DNA of 64,000 nucleotides from Chloroflexota bacterium (lineage in GTDB: Bacteria; Chloroflexota; Dehalococcoidia; SM23-28-2; RBG-16-64-32): positions 237,787 through 301,786 of the forward strand of contig JAJCYV010000022.1 in the NCBI GenBank assembly GCA_029262695.1, in the 5' to 3' direction. The notes beneath the pieces are model-generated. The model worked only from the letters and a program-made list of their open reading frames with translations. It was not told the DNA's origin and ran no database searches. Shown here one piece after another: positions 1 to 9,680 of the stretch. The first letter of the stretch is position 1. Every line of letters starts with the position of its first letter. The translations under genes were made by a program, and so were the position numbers.

Positions 1-11
1 AAGGAGGCCCA

Positions 12-350
12 ATGACCCAGGAGCTACCCAACTCGATCAAGGAAATCATGGACGGGATGCCCGGTGCGTTCCAGGCCGACAAGGCCGCGGGTGCCAACGC
101 CACGATCCAGTTCAACTTCACCGGCGACGAGCCGGGCAACTACACCGTCAAGGTGGCCGATGGCAAGTGTGAAGTCGCAGAGGGCACCAACGACAGCCCC
201 ACCGTCGCCATCAACTCCCCCTCCGACGTGTGGCTGAAGATCACGCGCCGCGAACTCGACGGCGCAACCGCATTCATGAGCGGCCAGTTCACCTTCACCG
301 GTGACATGGGCGTCCTCATGCAGATGCAGAACTGGTTCGCGCAGGGCTAA
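12..350 (+). CDS. SCP2 sterol-binding domain protein (copy 1)
   Basis: 112 aa ORF with SD aaggagg directly upstream; SCP2-like sequence (IQFNFTGDEPGNYTVKVADGKCEV...SPSDVWLKI...GQFTFTGDMGVLMQM). Confidence 0.8.
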   Translation: MTQELPNSIKEIMDGMPGAFQADKAAGANATIQFNFTGDEPGNYTVKVADGKCEVAEGTNDSPTVAINSPSDVWLKITRRELDGATAFMSGQFTFTGDMGVLMQMQNWFAQG

Positions 351-373
351 GCACCGACCGATCGCGAATTCAG

Positions 374-401
374 CCGGCGGCTGGCGAAAGTCAGCCGCCG
401 G
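374..401 (+). terminator. Hairpin terminator after SCP2 copy 1
   Basis: CCGGCGGCTG-N8-CAGCCGCCGG 10-bp perfect stem followed by TTTGCG. Confidence 0.65.
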
Positions 402-603
402 TTTGCGTTCCGGCCCAACTTCGGCAACGAGACGCACGCGCAGCGATCACTCAAGACGCTGGCTGGTCACCCGTCAGGAAGGACACCCACCAAGGCACCT
501 TGCCACCCAGCACGAACTCGAAGTCTGCGCTCGGTGTGCTATTCTATTGCGCGGATTCGCTCTGGATAAGCAATCGCTTAGTTAGCCACTGAAGGAGGCC
601 CAA

Positions 604-942
604 ATGACCCAGGAGCTACCCACTTCAATCAAGCAGATCATGGACGGGATGCCCGGTGCGTTCCAGGCCGACAAGGCCGCAGGCGCCAACGCCACGATCC
701 AGTTCAACTTCACCGGCGATGAGCCGGGCAACTACACGGTCAAGGTGGCCGATGGCAAGTGTGAAGTCGCAGAGGGCACCGACGACAGCCCCACCGTCGC
801 CATCAACTCCCCCTCCGACGTGTGGCTGAAGATCACACGCGGCGAGCTTGACGGCTCAACCGCATTCATGAGCGGCCAGTTCACCTTCACCGGTGACATG
901 GGCGTCCTCATGCAGATGCAGAACTGGTTCGCGCAGGGCTAA
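604..942 (+). CDS. SCP2 sterol-binding domain protein (copy 2, tandem duplicate)
   Basis: 112 aa, differs from copy 1 at only about five residues; same SD. Confidence 0.8.
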   Translation: MTQELPTSIKQIMDGMPGAFQADKAAGANATIQFNFTGDEPGNYTVKVADGKCEVAEGTDDSPTVAINSPSDVWLKITRGELDGSTAFMSGQFTFTGDMGVLMQMQNWFAQG

Positions 943-965
943 ACACCGACCGATCGCGAATTCAG

Positions 966-993
966 CCGGCGGCTGGCGAAAGTCAGCCGCCGG
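966..993. terminator. Hairpin terminator after SCP2 copy 2, overlapping the 3' end of the convergent LCP gene
   Basis: Same CCGGCGGCTG/CAGCCGCCGG stem as at 374-401. Confidence 0.6.
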
Positions 994-2464
994 TCTGCGT
1001 TCCGGCGAAGCTGCCCAGCGGCATGGGAACATCGGCGCCCAGCACAACGACGACCCCCGCGCTGGTGTCCAGGAAGTCCGCCGCCCTGGCGTCTGATCCG
1101 CTGATCACGCTCCCGTCCGGCAGACCCAGCCACTCCGCCACCTTGCCCGCCGTGTGGTCCGCGTCATCGTTGACGTCGATCACGATCGTCGTGTCGTACA
1201 GGTTGCCGTCGGCGTACTCGTCGATGAGGATCTGCTCCGAGCTGATGCCTTTGCCACGCAGAACGCCCGCGAAGTCTCCGGCCAGGTCCGGCACCACCGT
1301 GCCGTTGAGCACCTCCACCCGCGCGTACTCCTGGGACAGGATGCTGTCGCTGAACACCTGCGCCTTCAGCTCTTCGAACTTCACCGGGTCCCAGGAGAGG
1401 ACGGCCGCCGGCCCACAGTTACAGGGGTAGGTGGCGCCGGCCGCGGAGACAGTCCGCAGGTTGTCCAGGCCAACCTGCGTGCCCAGGAGCGCCAGGCCGG
1501 GCACCTTGATCGCCGGTATGTCCGTGCTGACCGATTGCGTGTACTGGTTGTAAAGGCTCTTGGCCTTGCCGACGTCGAACAGGTTGAGGCTCAGCGCCTT
1601 TTGTGCCACTGCCTGCATCACGTCTTGCTGCCGCTCGATGCGCTTGAAGTCATCGTCGCTCTTGCGGATGCGAGCGTAGGCGAGCGCGCGCTGGCCATCC
1701 ATGTGCTCAGGGCCCGGCACGAACTCCACCGGGTAGACGTTGCTGCAGAACGAGCATTCGGCGTAGGCGGGATCGTAGGCGTACCTCTTGACGTTCACGT
1801 CGATGCCACCAAGCTCGTCGATGATCTCGATGAAGCTCGCCCAGTTCATCACCACGTAGTAGTCGATCGGAATCCCGAAGTTGAGATCGATCGTGTCCAT
1901 CGCCAGCTGCGCACCGCCGCCGGGATAGCTGCTCAGCGTCGTGTACTCGCCCATCTCGTAGACCACGTTGATGCGGTTCCTGATGAAGACACCGCCGTCG
2001 CCGTCGGGGATATCGACGAGCGTGTCGCGCGGAATGGAGAAGGCGCCGGCCGTCTTGGCGAAAGGGTCGATGGTGAAGACCACAACGCTGTCCGTGCGAT
2101 AGGGCTCGTCCGAAGCATCGTCGAGGCGCTGGTCGAGGCCGAGCAGCAGGATGTTTATGCGCTCGTCGATCGTCTCCGCGCTGTCCTTGTCGTTGCCGCC
2201 TTCGACGAAGGGCAGCGCCTGGACAACGGGAATTCGCAGCTCGTTACCGGGCAAGAGGTCGTCGTCAATCTGCGTCGCCATCGCCGCGAAAGCGTAGAGC
2301 GAAAGCAGCGAGAAGGCGAAGATGCCGACGATGAGTGGGACGTTGAAGTGGCCGCGGTACCGCTGATCTCCAGCGTTGTTGGTGTCTTCCGGGGACGGGT
2401 CCTTGGTCAAGCAGCTCTCCCGGGCCTCAGGCCTCGTTATTGGGGCGGACGCTCGCGTGAGCAC
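983..2464 (-). CDS. LytR-CpsA-Psr (LCP) family protein with LytR C-terminal domain
   Basis: N-terminal TM, INILLLGLDQR...YRTDSVVVFTIDPFAKTAGAFSIPRDTLVDIP, HMDGQRALAYARIRKSDDDFKRIERQQ; C-terminal VEVLNGT domain. Confidence 0.9.
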   Translation of the reverse strand: MLTRASAPITRPEARESCLTKDPSPEDTNNAGDQRYRGHFNVPLIVGIFAFSLLSLYAFAAMATQIDDDLLPGNELRIPVVQALPFVEGGNDKDSAETIDERINILLLGLDQRLDDASDEPYRTDSVVVFTIDPFAKTAGAFSIPRDTLVDIPDGDGGVFIRNRINVVYEMGEYTTLSSYPGGGAQLAMDTIDLNFGIPIDYYVVMNWASFIEIIDELGGIDVNVKRYAYDPAYAECSFCSNVYPVEFVPGPEHMDGQRALAYARIRKSDDDFKRIERQQDVMQAVAQKALSLNLFDVGKAKSLYNQYTQSVSTDIPAIKVPGLALLGTQVGLDNLRTVSAAGATYPCNCGPAAVLSWDPVKFEELKAQVFSDSILSQEYARVEVLNGTVVPDLAGDFAGVLRGKGISSEQILIDEYADGNLYDTTIVIDVNDDADHTAGKVAEWLGLPDGSVISGSDARAADFLDTSAGVVVVLGADVPMPLGSFAGTQTGG

Positions 2465-2600
2465 CCACGATCGTATGCGGCGACGCGAGGCGCAGGCCGG
2501 CCGGACGTCGGTTCATCTACGCTTAACAACGCGCTCGATCGGCCAAAAGTTCCTCAGCTCAGAGTGTCGGCGCCAATTCTCTGGCATGCTCGTGGCCGAT

Positions 2601-2630
2601 TTGACCCGCCACTTTTGGCTAGCGTAGCAT
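2601..2630 (+). promoter_or_regulatory. Candidate sigma70-type promoter for the transglycosylase gene
   Basis: TTGACC-N18-TAGCAT. Confidence 0.35.
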
Positions 2631-2722
2631 CGGGCTCAAACGCGAGCAACGAGCGCACCCGCGCGCTTTCGGTCCCGCCTGAACTCCATCCACAGCGCTC
2701 CTTCGAGCCGTATCACTGCCCG

Positions 2723-4984
2723 ATGACCCTCGCCCCTCACACCATCCGGCGCCTCCGACGCTGCGGCGTCTTCGCCGTCGCCCTCGCGGCGGTCTGGGGG
2801 TGCGGCGGCGGCACCGCGCCGACCGCAACGCCTACCCCCACGGACTCCGGGCCGGCGATCTCGCCCGTGGCGTCCGGGACACCGATTGACTTCACCAGGG
2901 CAGAGCGCCTGTACTACGAGGGCGACTTCGAGGGGGCGCTGGCCATCTATTCAGCGTCAGTCGAAAACGGCGACGAGGCCGAACGGCAGGCCGGACTCTG
3001 GGAGATCGCCCGCATCCAGGCGGACCGCGGCGAGAGCGCCGATGCCGAGCGCAACCTGGAGCTGCTCCGCGAGATGTCACCGGACGCCGACACCGACCGC
3101 CGGGCGCTGCTGCTGCTGGGCAGCGTTGAGTTCGCGCAGGGGGACCTCGACGAAGCGCGCGAGGCGTTCGAGGCCTACCTGGAGACGGACGGGCCGGCCT
3201 CGTCGTACGCACACCTCGGCCTAGCGGACGTCGAGTCCGCCGACGACGACGCCGACGCAGCGCTGGAGCAAATAGTCGTGGCGATCGCCGGTGGCCTGCC
3301 GGACGGCGCTGAGGCCGACGCCATGTTCACGCTGGCGGCGCTCTACGAGGCGAAGGACGACTACAACAGGGCGGCTGACACGCTGCAGAGCATCACGACC
3401 TCGGCGTCAGACGCGGACGCCTCAGAAGCGCTCTGGCGCCGCGGCAACCTGGAGGCCGGGCGCGGCGATGATGCGGCGGCGCAGGCCGCATACCGGACGC
3501 TGATCCGGAGCTATCCGGGCTCGGCGCGCGCCCTCGATGCGCTCAACACGGCGCAGGCGGCGGCTGACCTCTTCCTCACGACGTTTGACCGCGCCTTTGT
3601 CTACTTCGTCCAGCGCATCAACGGCCTGGCGCAAACTGCGTTCCAGGACATTCTCGCGAGCCCGGCGACGGGCACAGTGGCCGCCGCCGAGGCGCACTAC
3701 TACCTCGGCATCCTCTCCGAGCGCTTCTCCCTCTACGACGACGCCCTCACCCACTACGACGCCGCCATCGCCCTCCTCTCGCCCGGCCTGGACGACCCGC
3801 TGCGCGGCCAGTCGACCTGGGACCGCGCCACCGTCCTCGAACTTCAGGGCGACATCGACGGAGCGATCGCCGGGTTCGCGGCCGTCGGCGAAGTGCCCGG
3901 CGCCGAGCTTGCCGGCGAAGGAACGTTCCGGGCAGGCCTCCTCGCCTACAACCTCGGCCGGACCGGCGACGCGATCACGCACTGGACGCGCTTCTCGCAG
4001 GTCGCGGCCAGCGCCGCCGACCGCGCGCGGGCGCACTACTGGCTCGGCCTGGCGTACAGAGGCCCCGACGCCCAGCGGGCGCAGGACGAGTTCGCGGCCG
4101 CTGCCGCCGCCGACCCGCTCGGCTACTACGGGCTCGTCGCCTCCGGCCGGGCCGATCCGGACTTCTGCTGCCAGGACGGCGACCCGCCGGGCACATCGAG
4201 CGACGTCGAGCGGTGGCTGGAAGCGAACGTCGGGCCCGAGACCGGCACGAACCGCAGCAGCGCTCTCTTCGCGGGCGATCAATGGCAGCGCGCCGTCGAG
4301 CTGCACGAGGCGGGCCTGTCAGCCCGCGCGGACGATGAGTTCCGCGAGATGCTGGAGGACGTCACCGGCGATTCGTGGCTCCTCTACCGCCTCGCCGAGG
4401 AGACGAGCAGCCTCGGCCTGCCCTGGATATCGACGCTGGCGGCGCAGCGGCTCGCCCTGCGCTACGCCGACCCGCCGCCGGCGCTCCTTCGCCTCGTCTA
4501 CCCGCGGGAGTACTGGGACCTGGTGCAGGCGGAAGCGAAGGAGTACGACTTCGATCCGTACCTCATGCTCTCGATGATGCGGCAGGAAAGCCTCTACTTC
4601 CCGCGCGCCGTCTCGCCGGCGGACGCCCTGGGCCTGACGCAGGTCATCCCGCCGACCGCCGACGGGATCGCCGCCGCGCTCGAGGTCGAGGACTTCACGT
4701 ACCTCGACCTCTTCCGGCCGTACGTCTCGGTCCGCTTCGGCGCGTACTACGTCGGCACGCAGCTCGACGAGTTCGGCGGCAACGAGCGCGCGGCCGTCGC
4801 CGCCTACAACGGCGGGCCGGCCAACGCCGAATCGTGGCTCGCGGCCGCCGGCGGCGACAACGACATCTTCGTGGAGACGATCACCTTCTCCGAGACACGC
4901 AGCTACGTCGAGCTCGTGCTGGAGAACTACGCGCTCTACCGTTACGCCTGGGGCGAGACATCCCGCCCGGCGCTCTCGCCCTGA
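2723..4984 (+). CDS. Lytic transglycosylase (Slt70-like) with N-terminal TPR region, lipoprotein-like
   Basis: Start MTLAPHTIRRLRRCGVFAVALAAVWGCGGG (lipobox-like); TPR repeats; C-terminal YDFDPYLMLSMMRQESLYFPRAVSPADALGLTQVIPPTADGIA...AVAAYNGGP. The 1154 start in the ORF track is a shadow extension antisense to the LCP gene. Confidence 0.9.
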   Translation: MTLAPHTIRRLRRCGVFAVALAAVWGCGGGTAPTATPTPTDSGPAISPVASGTPIDFTRAERLYYEGDFEGALAIYSASVENGDEAERQAGLWEIARIQADRGESADAERNLELLREMSPDADTDRRALLLLGSVEFAQGDLDEAREAFEAYLETDGPASSYAHLGLADVESADDDADAALEQIVVAIAGGLPDGAEADAMFTLAALYEAKDDYNRAADTLQSITTSASDADASEALWRRGNLEAGRGDDAAAQAAYRTLIRSYPGSARALDALNTAQAAADLFLTTFDRAFVYFVQRINGLAQTAFQDILASPATGTVAAAEAHYYLGILSERFSLYDDALTHYDAAIALLSPGLDDPLRGQSTWDRATVLELQGDIDGAIAGFAAVGEVPGAELAGEGTFRAGLLAYNLGRTGDAITHWTRFSQVAASAADRARAHYWLGLAYRGPDAQRAQDEFAAAAAADPLGYYGLVASGRADPDFCCQDGDPPGTSSDVERWLEANVGPETGTNRSSALFAGDQWQRAVELHEAGLSARADDEFREMLEDVTGDSWLLYRLAEETSSLGLPWISTLAAQRLALRYADPPPALLRLVYPREYWDLVQAEAKEYDFDPYLMLSMMRQESLYFPRAVSPADALGLTQVIPPTADGIAAALEVEDFTYLDLFRPYVSVRFGAYYVGTQLDEFGGNERAAVAAYNGGPANAESWLAAAGGDNDIFVETITFSETRSYVELVLENYALYRYAWGETSRPALSP

Positions 4985-5030
4985 CGCCTCGCTAGACCGG
5001 CGCGCAGCGCGGCGATACGATGGCCGCGCC

Positions 5031-5903
5031 ATGCCTGACGCCGTTTCCGTTCGAGTCCCCGCCACCAGTGCCAACCTGGGCCCCGGCTTCGATTGCCTGG
5101 GCCTGGCGCTCGACCTGTGGGGCACGATCACCGTCCGCCGCTCCAGCGAGCGGACGGAGGACGAGCCGATGGCGGCGATGGCGTTGCTCGGCGCCCGCAG
5201 GGTCTTCGAGCGCAGCCACACCGACGCCTACCAGTGGCACGCCTCTTACGAGGGGACGCTCCCGATCGCGCGCGGCCTCGGCGCCAGCGCGGTCGCCCGC
5301 GTCGGCGGCATCGTCGCCGCGAACGTGCTGTCCGGCGAGAAGCTGAACGACGAAGAGCTACTCTCGATAGCGACAGACCTTGAGGGTCACGCGGACAACG
5401 CCGCACCGGCCCTCTTCGGCGGCTTCCAGGTCTCGGCGGTCGAAGGCGATCGCGTCTTCCACACGTCGGCGCCGCTGCCGGACGGGCTGCAGGCCGTGCT
5501 CTTCGTCCCCGAGGTGCGGATGGCGACGAAGGACGCCCGCCGCGTCGTCCCGGACTCGCTCTCACGCGCCGACGCCGTGTTCAACATCGGCCGCTCGTCG
5601 CTGCTCGTCGCGGCGCTGGCCAGCGGACGGCTCGACTTGCTCGACGCCGCGACGCAGGACCGGTTGCACCAGCGACAACGCGCGGAGCTGATGCCGGCGA
5701 TGGTCCCGGTCTTCGAGGCCGCGCGCGGGGCCGGCGCCCACTGCGCCTACCTCTCGGGCAGCGGCTCGACGATCTGCGCGCTGGCGACGGAGAACGCCGA
5801 GGAGATCGGCGCCGCGATGAGCGAGGCCGGCAGCGCAAACGACGCGCCGGGCGAGACGATCATCACCCGCCCGTCCGCCAAGGGCGCCGAGGTGGAGGCG
5901 TGA
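5031..5903 (+). CDS. thrB: Homoserine kinase
   Basis: VRVPATSANLGPGFDCLGLALDLW, GLGASAVARVGGIVAAN, SGSGSTICAL. Confidence 0.92.
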   Translation: MPDAVSVRVPATSANLGPGFDCLGLALDLWGTITVRRSSERTEDEPMAAMALLGARRVFERSHTDAYQWHASYEGTLPIARGLGASAVARVGGIVAANVLSGEKLNDEELLSIATDLEGHADNAAPALFGGFQVSAVEGDRVFHTSAPLPDGLQAVLFVPEVRMATKDARRVVPDSLSRADAVFNIGRSSLLVAALASGRLDLLDAATQDRLHQRQRAELMPAMVPVFEAARGAGAHCAYLSGSGSTICALATENAEEIGAAMSEAGSANDAPGETIITRPSAKGAEVEA

Positions 5904-5927
5904 CACGACCATCCGCAGCACGTAGCC

Positions 5928-6009
5928 GCAGGGCTTCAGCCCTGCCTCAATCGAGAACCCTCAGAAGGTCAGGCTTCAGCCTGACCCGCGGCCGGACTGA
6001 AGCCCGGCC
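5928..6009. repeat. Three successive small palindromes with a GGCTTCAGCC-type core
   Basis: GCAGGGCTTCAGCCCTGC (5928-5945), GTCAGGCTTCAGCCTGAC (5968-5985), GGCCGGACTGAAGCCCGGCC (5990-6009). Confidence 0.7.
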
Positions 6010-6027
6010 TTCTGATTCGGATACGTC

Positions 6028-7248
6028 ATGGCGCTGATCGTCCAGAAGTACGGCGGCACGTCCGTCGAAGGCGCCGAGCGGATCAAGGCCGTCGCCGACC
6101 GCATCCTCGATCGCGTCAAGGGCGGCGACCGCCTCGTCGTCGTCGTCTCGGCGATGGGCCAGACGACCGACGAGCTGATCGCGCTCGCGGCGGAGATGAC
6201 CGACGAGCCGGAGGCGCGGGAGATGGACCTCCTGCTCTCGACCGGCGAGATCGTCACCTCGACTCTGCTGGCGATGGCGCTCAAGCACTCCGGCCAGCCG
6301 GCGCTGGCACTCTCCGGGGCGCAGGCCGGCATCGGCACAGACCGGGTGTACGGCCGCGCGCGCATCCTCAAGCTGGACCCGAAACGCGTGGTCCGCGAGC
6401 TGGACGCGGGCGCCGTCGTGATCGTCGCCGGGTTCCAGGGCATAACGGAGGAGATGGAGATCGCCACGCTGGGCCGCGGCGGCTCCGACACGACAGCCGT
6501 GGCGCTGGCGGCGGCGCTCAAGGCCGAGCGCTGCGAGATCTGCACCGACGTCGACGGCGTCTACACCGCCGACCCGCGCATCTGCCCGGAGGCCAGCAAG
6601 CTTTCCGAGGTCGGCTACGAGGAGATGCTGGAGATGGCGACGTGGGGCGCGCGCGTGATGCACAACCGCGCGATCGAGCTGGCGGCGCTCTACGACGTGC
6701 CGGTCTACGTGTCGTCCAGCTTCAACGACGAGCCGGGTACACTGATTCACGGAGGCGCAACGATGGAGAAGGCGAACAAGGTGATGGGCATCGCCCACGA
6801 CGAGGACGTGGCGCGGATCACGGTGCGCGGCGTGCCCGACCGGCCCGGCATCGCGGCGCACATCTTCGAGCCGCTGGGCGAAGGCGGCGTCAGCGTCGAC
6901 ACGATCGTCCAGAACGCCAGCGTCGAACGCCTCACGGACCTCACGTTCACGGTCTCGCGGCCGCAGATGGACGAGGCGATGGCGATCATCAAGCCGATCG
7001 CCGCTGAGATCGGGGCGGCAGAGGTGATGGCGGACACGCACCTGGCGAAGGTGAGCATCATCGGCGCCGGAATGACGTCGGGGCCGGGTTACGCCGGGCG
7101 CATGTTCCGCACGCTGTTCGAGTCGAAGATCAACATCGAGCTGATCACGACGAGCGAGATCCGCATCACCTGCCTGATCGACGAGAAGGACGTGCCGACG
7201 GCAGTCAAGGCGCTGCACGCGGCGTTCGAGTTGGCGGACGCGGCGTAG
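6028..7248 (+). CDS. lysC: Aspartate kinase
   Basis: MALIVQKYGGTSVEGAERIKAVADRI, GRGGSDTTAVALAAAL, two ACT domains. Confidence 0.95.
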   Translation: MALIVQKYGGTSVEGAERIKAVADRILDRVKGGDRLVVVVSAMGQTTDELIALAAEMTDEPEAREMDLLLSTGEIVTSTLLAMALKHSGQPALALSGAQAGIGTDRVYGRARILKLDPKRVVRELDAGAVVIVAGFQGITEEMEIATLGRGGSDTTAVALAAALKAERCEICTDVDGVYTADPRICPEASKLSEVGYEEMLEMATWGARVMHNRAIELAALYDVPVYVSSSFNDEPGTLIHGGATMEKANKVMGIAHDEDVARITVRGVPDRPGIAAHIFEPLGEGGVSVDTIVQNASVERLTDLTFTVSRPQMDEAMAIIKPIAAEIGAAEVMADTHLAKVSIIGAGMTSGPGYAGRMFRTLFESKINIELITTSEIRITCLIDEKDVPTAVKALHAAFELADAA

Positions 7249-7342
7249 GACATCGGGCGCCTGTGCCTAATTTCACAATCTGCTACAATTGCCCCGCTGT
7301 CCGACAGATCCGTAGGAAGCCCACCCACCACGGAGGCCCCGC

Positions 7343-8353
7343 ATGACCACCGCGACCAAGCCCCTGAACGGCCCCAGACTCTGGCTCCAGGCGCTTTACA
7401 CGATCCCCCGCGTCGACCCGGCCGAGGTCGACCCGCTCAGCCGCTGGCTGATCCTGGGCCGCGTCTCCGTCGCCGTCATGAGCCTGATCTCGGCGATCAT
7501 CGGCGGCCTGCTCGCCCTCTACGACGACGAGTTCAGCATCGGCCTCGCGGTACTGCTTGCGCTCGGCCTGACGCTGGCGCACACCGGCAGCAACCTCGTC
7601 AACGACTTCTGGGACTACCGCAACGGGATCGACACACCGGACTCGCCGCGCGCCCGCTACGGGCCGCACCCGTTCATCGGCGAAAAGGAGAACACGCGCG
7701 AGTTCCTGCTCGTCACGGCCGTCGTCCTCGCCGCCGCAACGGCGATCGGCGTCTTCCTGACGATCACCGCAGGGCTCTGGGTGCTCGCGTTCGCACTGGG
7801 CGGCGCCTTCGTGCTGATGTTCTACTCCGGCGGCCCTCTGCCGCTCAAGTACTTCGGGATGGGCGAGGCCGCCGTCTTCGTCGTCTGGGGCCCGCTGATG
7901 ATCGGCGGCTCCTACTATGTGATGGCAGAGAGCCTGCCGGCCTGGGTGCTGCTGGCGTCGGTGCCGTACGGCCTCGGCGTGACGACGGTGCTCTTCGGCA
8001 AGCACCTCGACAAGCTCGGCTTCGACAGCGACAAAGGCATCCGCACGATGCCGATCGTCCTCGGCGAGAACCTCTCACGCAAGGTCACCGTCGTGCTCAG
8101 CGCCGGGATGTACGTCTCGGCGGCGGCGCTGGCCGTGTGGCAGGAGATGTGGGCGCTCGTGCTGGTGATCGGCGCGCTGCCGCTGCTCTGGCAGCTGTAC
8201 CAGTTCTACCGCGTTCCGAAGCCTGAGGAAGCGCCGAAGGGGTATCGCGGCTGGCCGCTCTGGTTCGTCGCCATCGCCTTCATCCACAACCGCCGCTTCG
8301 GGATGCTCTTCGTCGCCGGCCTAGCGCTCCAGCTGGCGATCAACGAACTCTAG
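7343..8353 (+). CDS. UbiA-family prenyltransferase (MenA-like)
   Basis: LVNDFWDYRNGIDTPDSPR; polytopic; GKHLDKLGFDSDKGIRTMPIVLGE. Confidence 0.85.
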   Translation: MTTATKPLNGPRLWLQALYTIPRVDPAEVDPLSRWLILGRVSVAVMSLISAIIGGLLALYDDEFSIGLAVLLALGLTLAHTGSNLVNDFWDYRNGIDTPDSPRARYGPHPFIGEKENTREFLLVTAVVLAAATAIGVFLTITAGLWVLAFALGGAFVLMFYSGGPLPLKYFGMGEAAVFVVWGPLMIGGSYYVMAESLPAWVLLASVPYGLGVTTVLFGKHLDKLGFDSDKGIRTMPIVLGENLSRKVTVVLSAGMYVSAAALAVWQEMWALVLVIGALPLLWQLYQFYRVPKPEEAPKGYRGWPLWFVAIAFIHNRRFGMLFVAGLALQLAINEL

Positions 8354-8387
8354 CGCGACCGGATAAGTACCGCCAGGAGGTTCCGTC

Positions 8388-9242
8388 ATGTTCGCCCAGG
8401 ACGTCCGCTTCGTCACCCTTCCCCAGGGCCGCATCGCCTACCGCGACAGCGGGGACGGCGACCCCCTTCTCTTCGTCCACGGCTGGCCCGTCTCATCCCT
8501 CACCTGGCGGAAGGTGATCCCGGCCCTGGAGCCCTCCTATCGCTGCATCGCCGTCGATCTCATGGGCATCGGCGAATCCCAGAAAGATCTCGACGGCGAC
8601 TTCTCGATGCCCGCCCAGGCCCGCATGCTCGCCGCCTTCCTTGACGCCCTCGAACTGCCCTCCGCGACGCTCATCGCCCACGACTCCGGCGCCACGATCG
8701 CCCGCATCCTCGCCGCCGACCAGCCGGGACGCTTCCCCCGCTTCATCCTCTTCGACACCGAGGTCCCCGGTCACGTGATCCGGTATTTCGTCTTCCTCCA
8801 GAAGGTCTTCAGGCTGCCGGGTGCGGCGCGCCTGTTCGGAACGCTCCTGCGCTCTCGCAACTTTCTTCGCTCTCGCCGCTTCGGTTTTGGCAACGCCGCC
8901 TACGATCACTCCGCCCTGGACCTCGACGAGCTGTTCGCCACCGCCACGGAGCCCATCCTGCGCTCCCGCGATCATCTGCGAGCCTCCATCAAGTTCTTCG
9001 TGGAGTTCGACTGGCACGTGGTCGACGCAATCCCCCACGACCGCCTCACCATGCCCAAGCTCGTCCTCTGGGGCGACCACGACGCCTTCTTCCCGTACGC
9101 CAGGGGCCGCCAGCTCTTCGAGATCCTCCCGGAGCCGAAATCGTTCTCCACCATCGCCGATTGCGGCGTCTTTCCCCACGAAGAGCGCCCGGCTGAGTGG
9201 CTGGCCGCCGTCCAGCCCTTCCTGGCGGGTACGCCGGCTTAG
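8388..9242 (+). CDS. Alpha/beta hydrolase
   Basis: GDPLLFVHGWPVSSLTWRKVIPAL..., AHDSGATIARILA, C-terminal LVLWGDHDAFFP. Confidence 0.85.
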   Translation: MFAQDVRFVTLPQGRIAYRDSGDGDPLLFVHGWPVSSLTWRKVIPALEPSYRCIAVDLMGIGESQKDLDGDFSMPAQARMLAAFLDALELPSATLIAHDSGATIARILAADQPGRFPRFILFDTEVPGHVIRYFVFLQKVFRLPGAARLFGTLLRSRNFLRSRRFGFGNAAYDHSALDLDELFATATEPILRSRDHLRASIKFFVEFDWHVVDAIPHDRLTMPKLVLWGDHDAFFPYARGRQLFEILPEPKSFSTIADCGVFPHEERPAEWLAAVQPFLAGTPA

Positions 9243-9402
9243 GCGTCTGTTCTGCCAGCGGCCCCTTTTCGGCGTTCGGGAAGGGTACTCATCAACATAA
9301 AGCCGCTCAGCCGGGGCGCTCTCGGCAGCTTGTCGACAGGTTATACTCGGGCGGCGCACCCGTGAGAGTGTGCCCCAGCTCTCAATAGGAAGGCCCGCCC
9401 CA

Positions 9403-9636
9403 ATGGAATACCGCCATACCTACGCACGCGAACCGCGTATCACCCTGCCGTCCCTCCTGCTCCTCGCCGTCTTCATTTCGGCCGCCGCCTTCATCGTCTC
9501 GGCGATCGCCTGGCAGCCGTGGAACGAAGGCGACGCCGCCGTCACCTTGCCGCCGACTGATAACGCGGTGATCGTAGAGCCCGCATCCAACCCCGATAGC
9601 GAACTCGACGTCCTCGTCCAGCCGCCGGCCGAGTAG
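9403..9636 (+). CDS. Small membrane-anchored hypothetical protein
   Basis: Single N-terminal TM; SD aaggag upstream of ATG 9403. Confidence 0.5.
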   Translation: MEYRHTYAREPRITLPSLLLLAVFISAAAFIVSAIAWQPWNEGDAAVTLPPTDNAVIVEPASNPDSELDVLVQPPAE

Positions 9637-9680
9637 CTCCCGACTGGAAGCGAGTTCGGCCCGCCACGTACAATGACGCC

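Noticed and set aside
1154-2722. ORF 1154-4984 (1276 aa) read as one giant protein
   Set aside because: The first 523 codons are antisense to the convincing LCP gene and have shadow composition; a lipoprotein start at 2723 explains the real gene.
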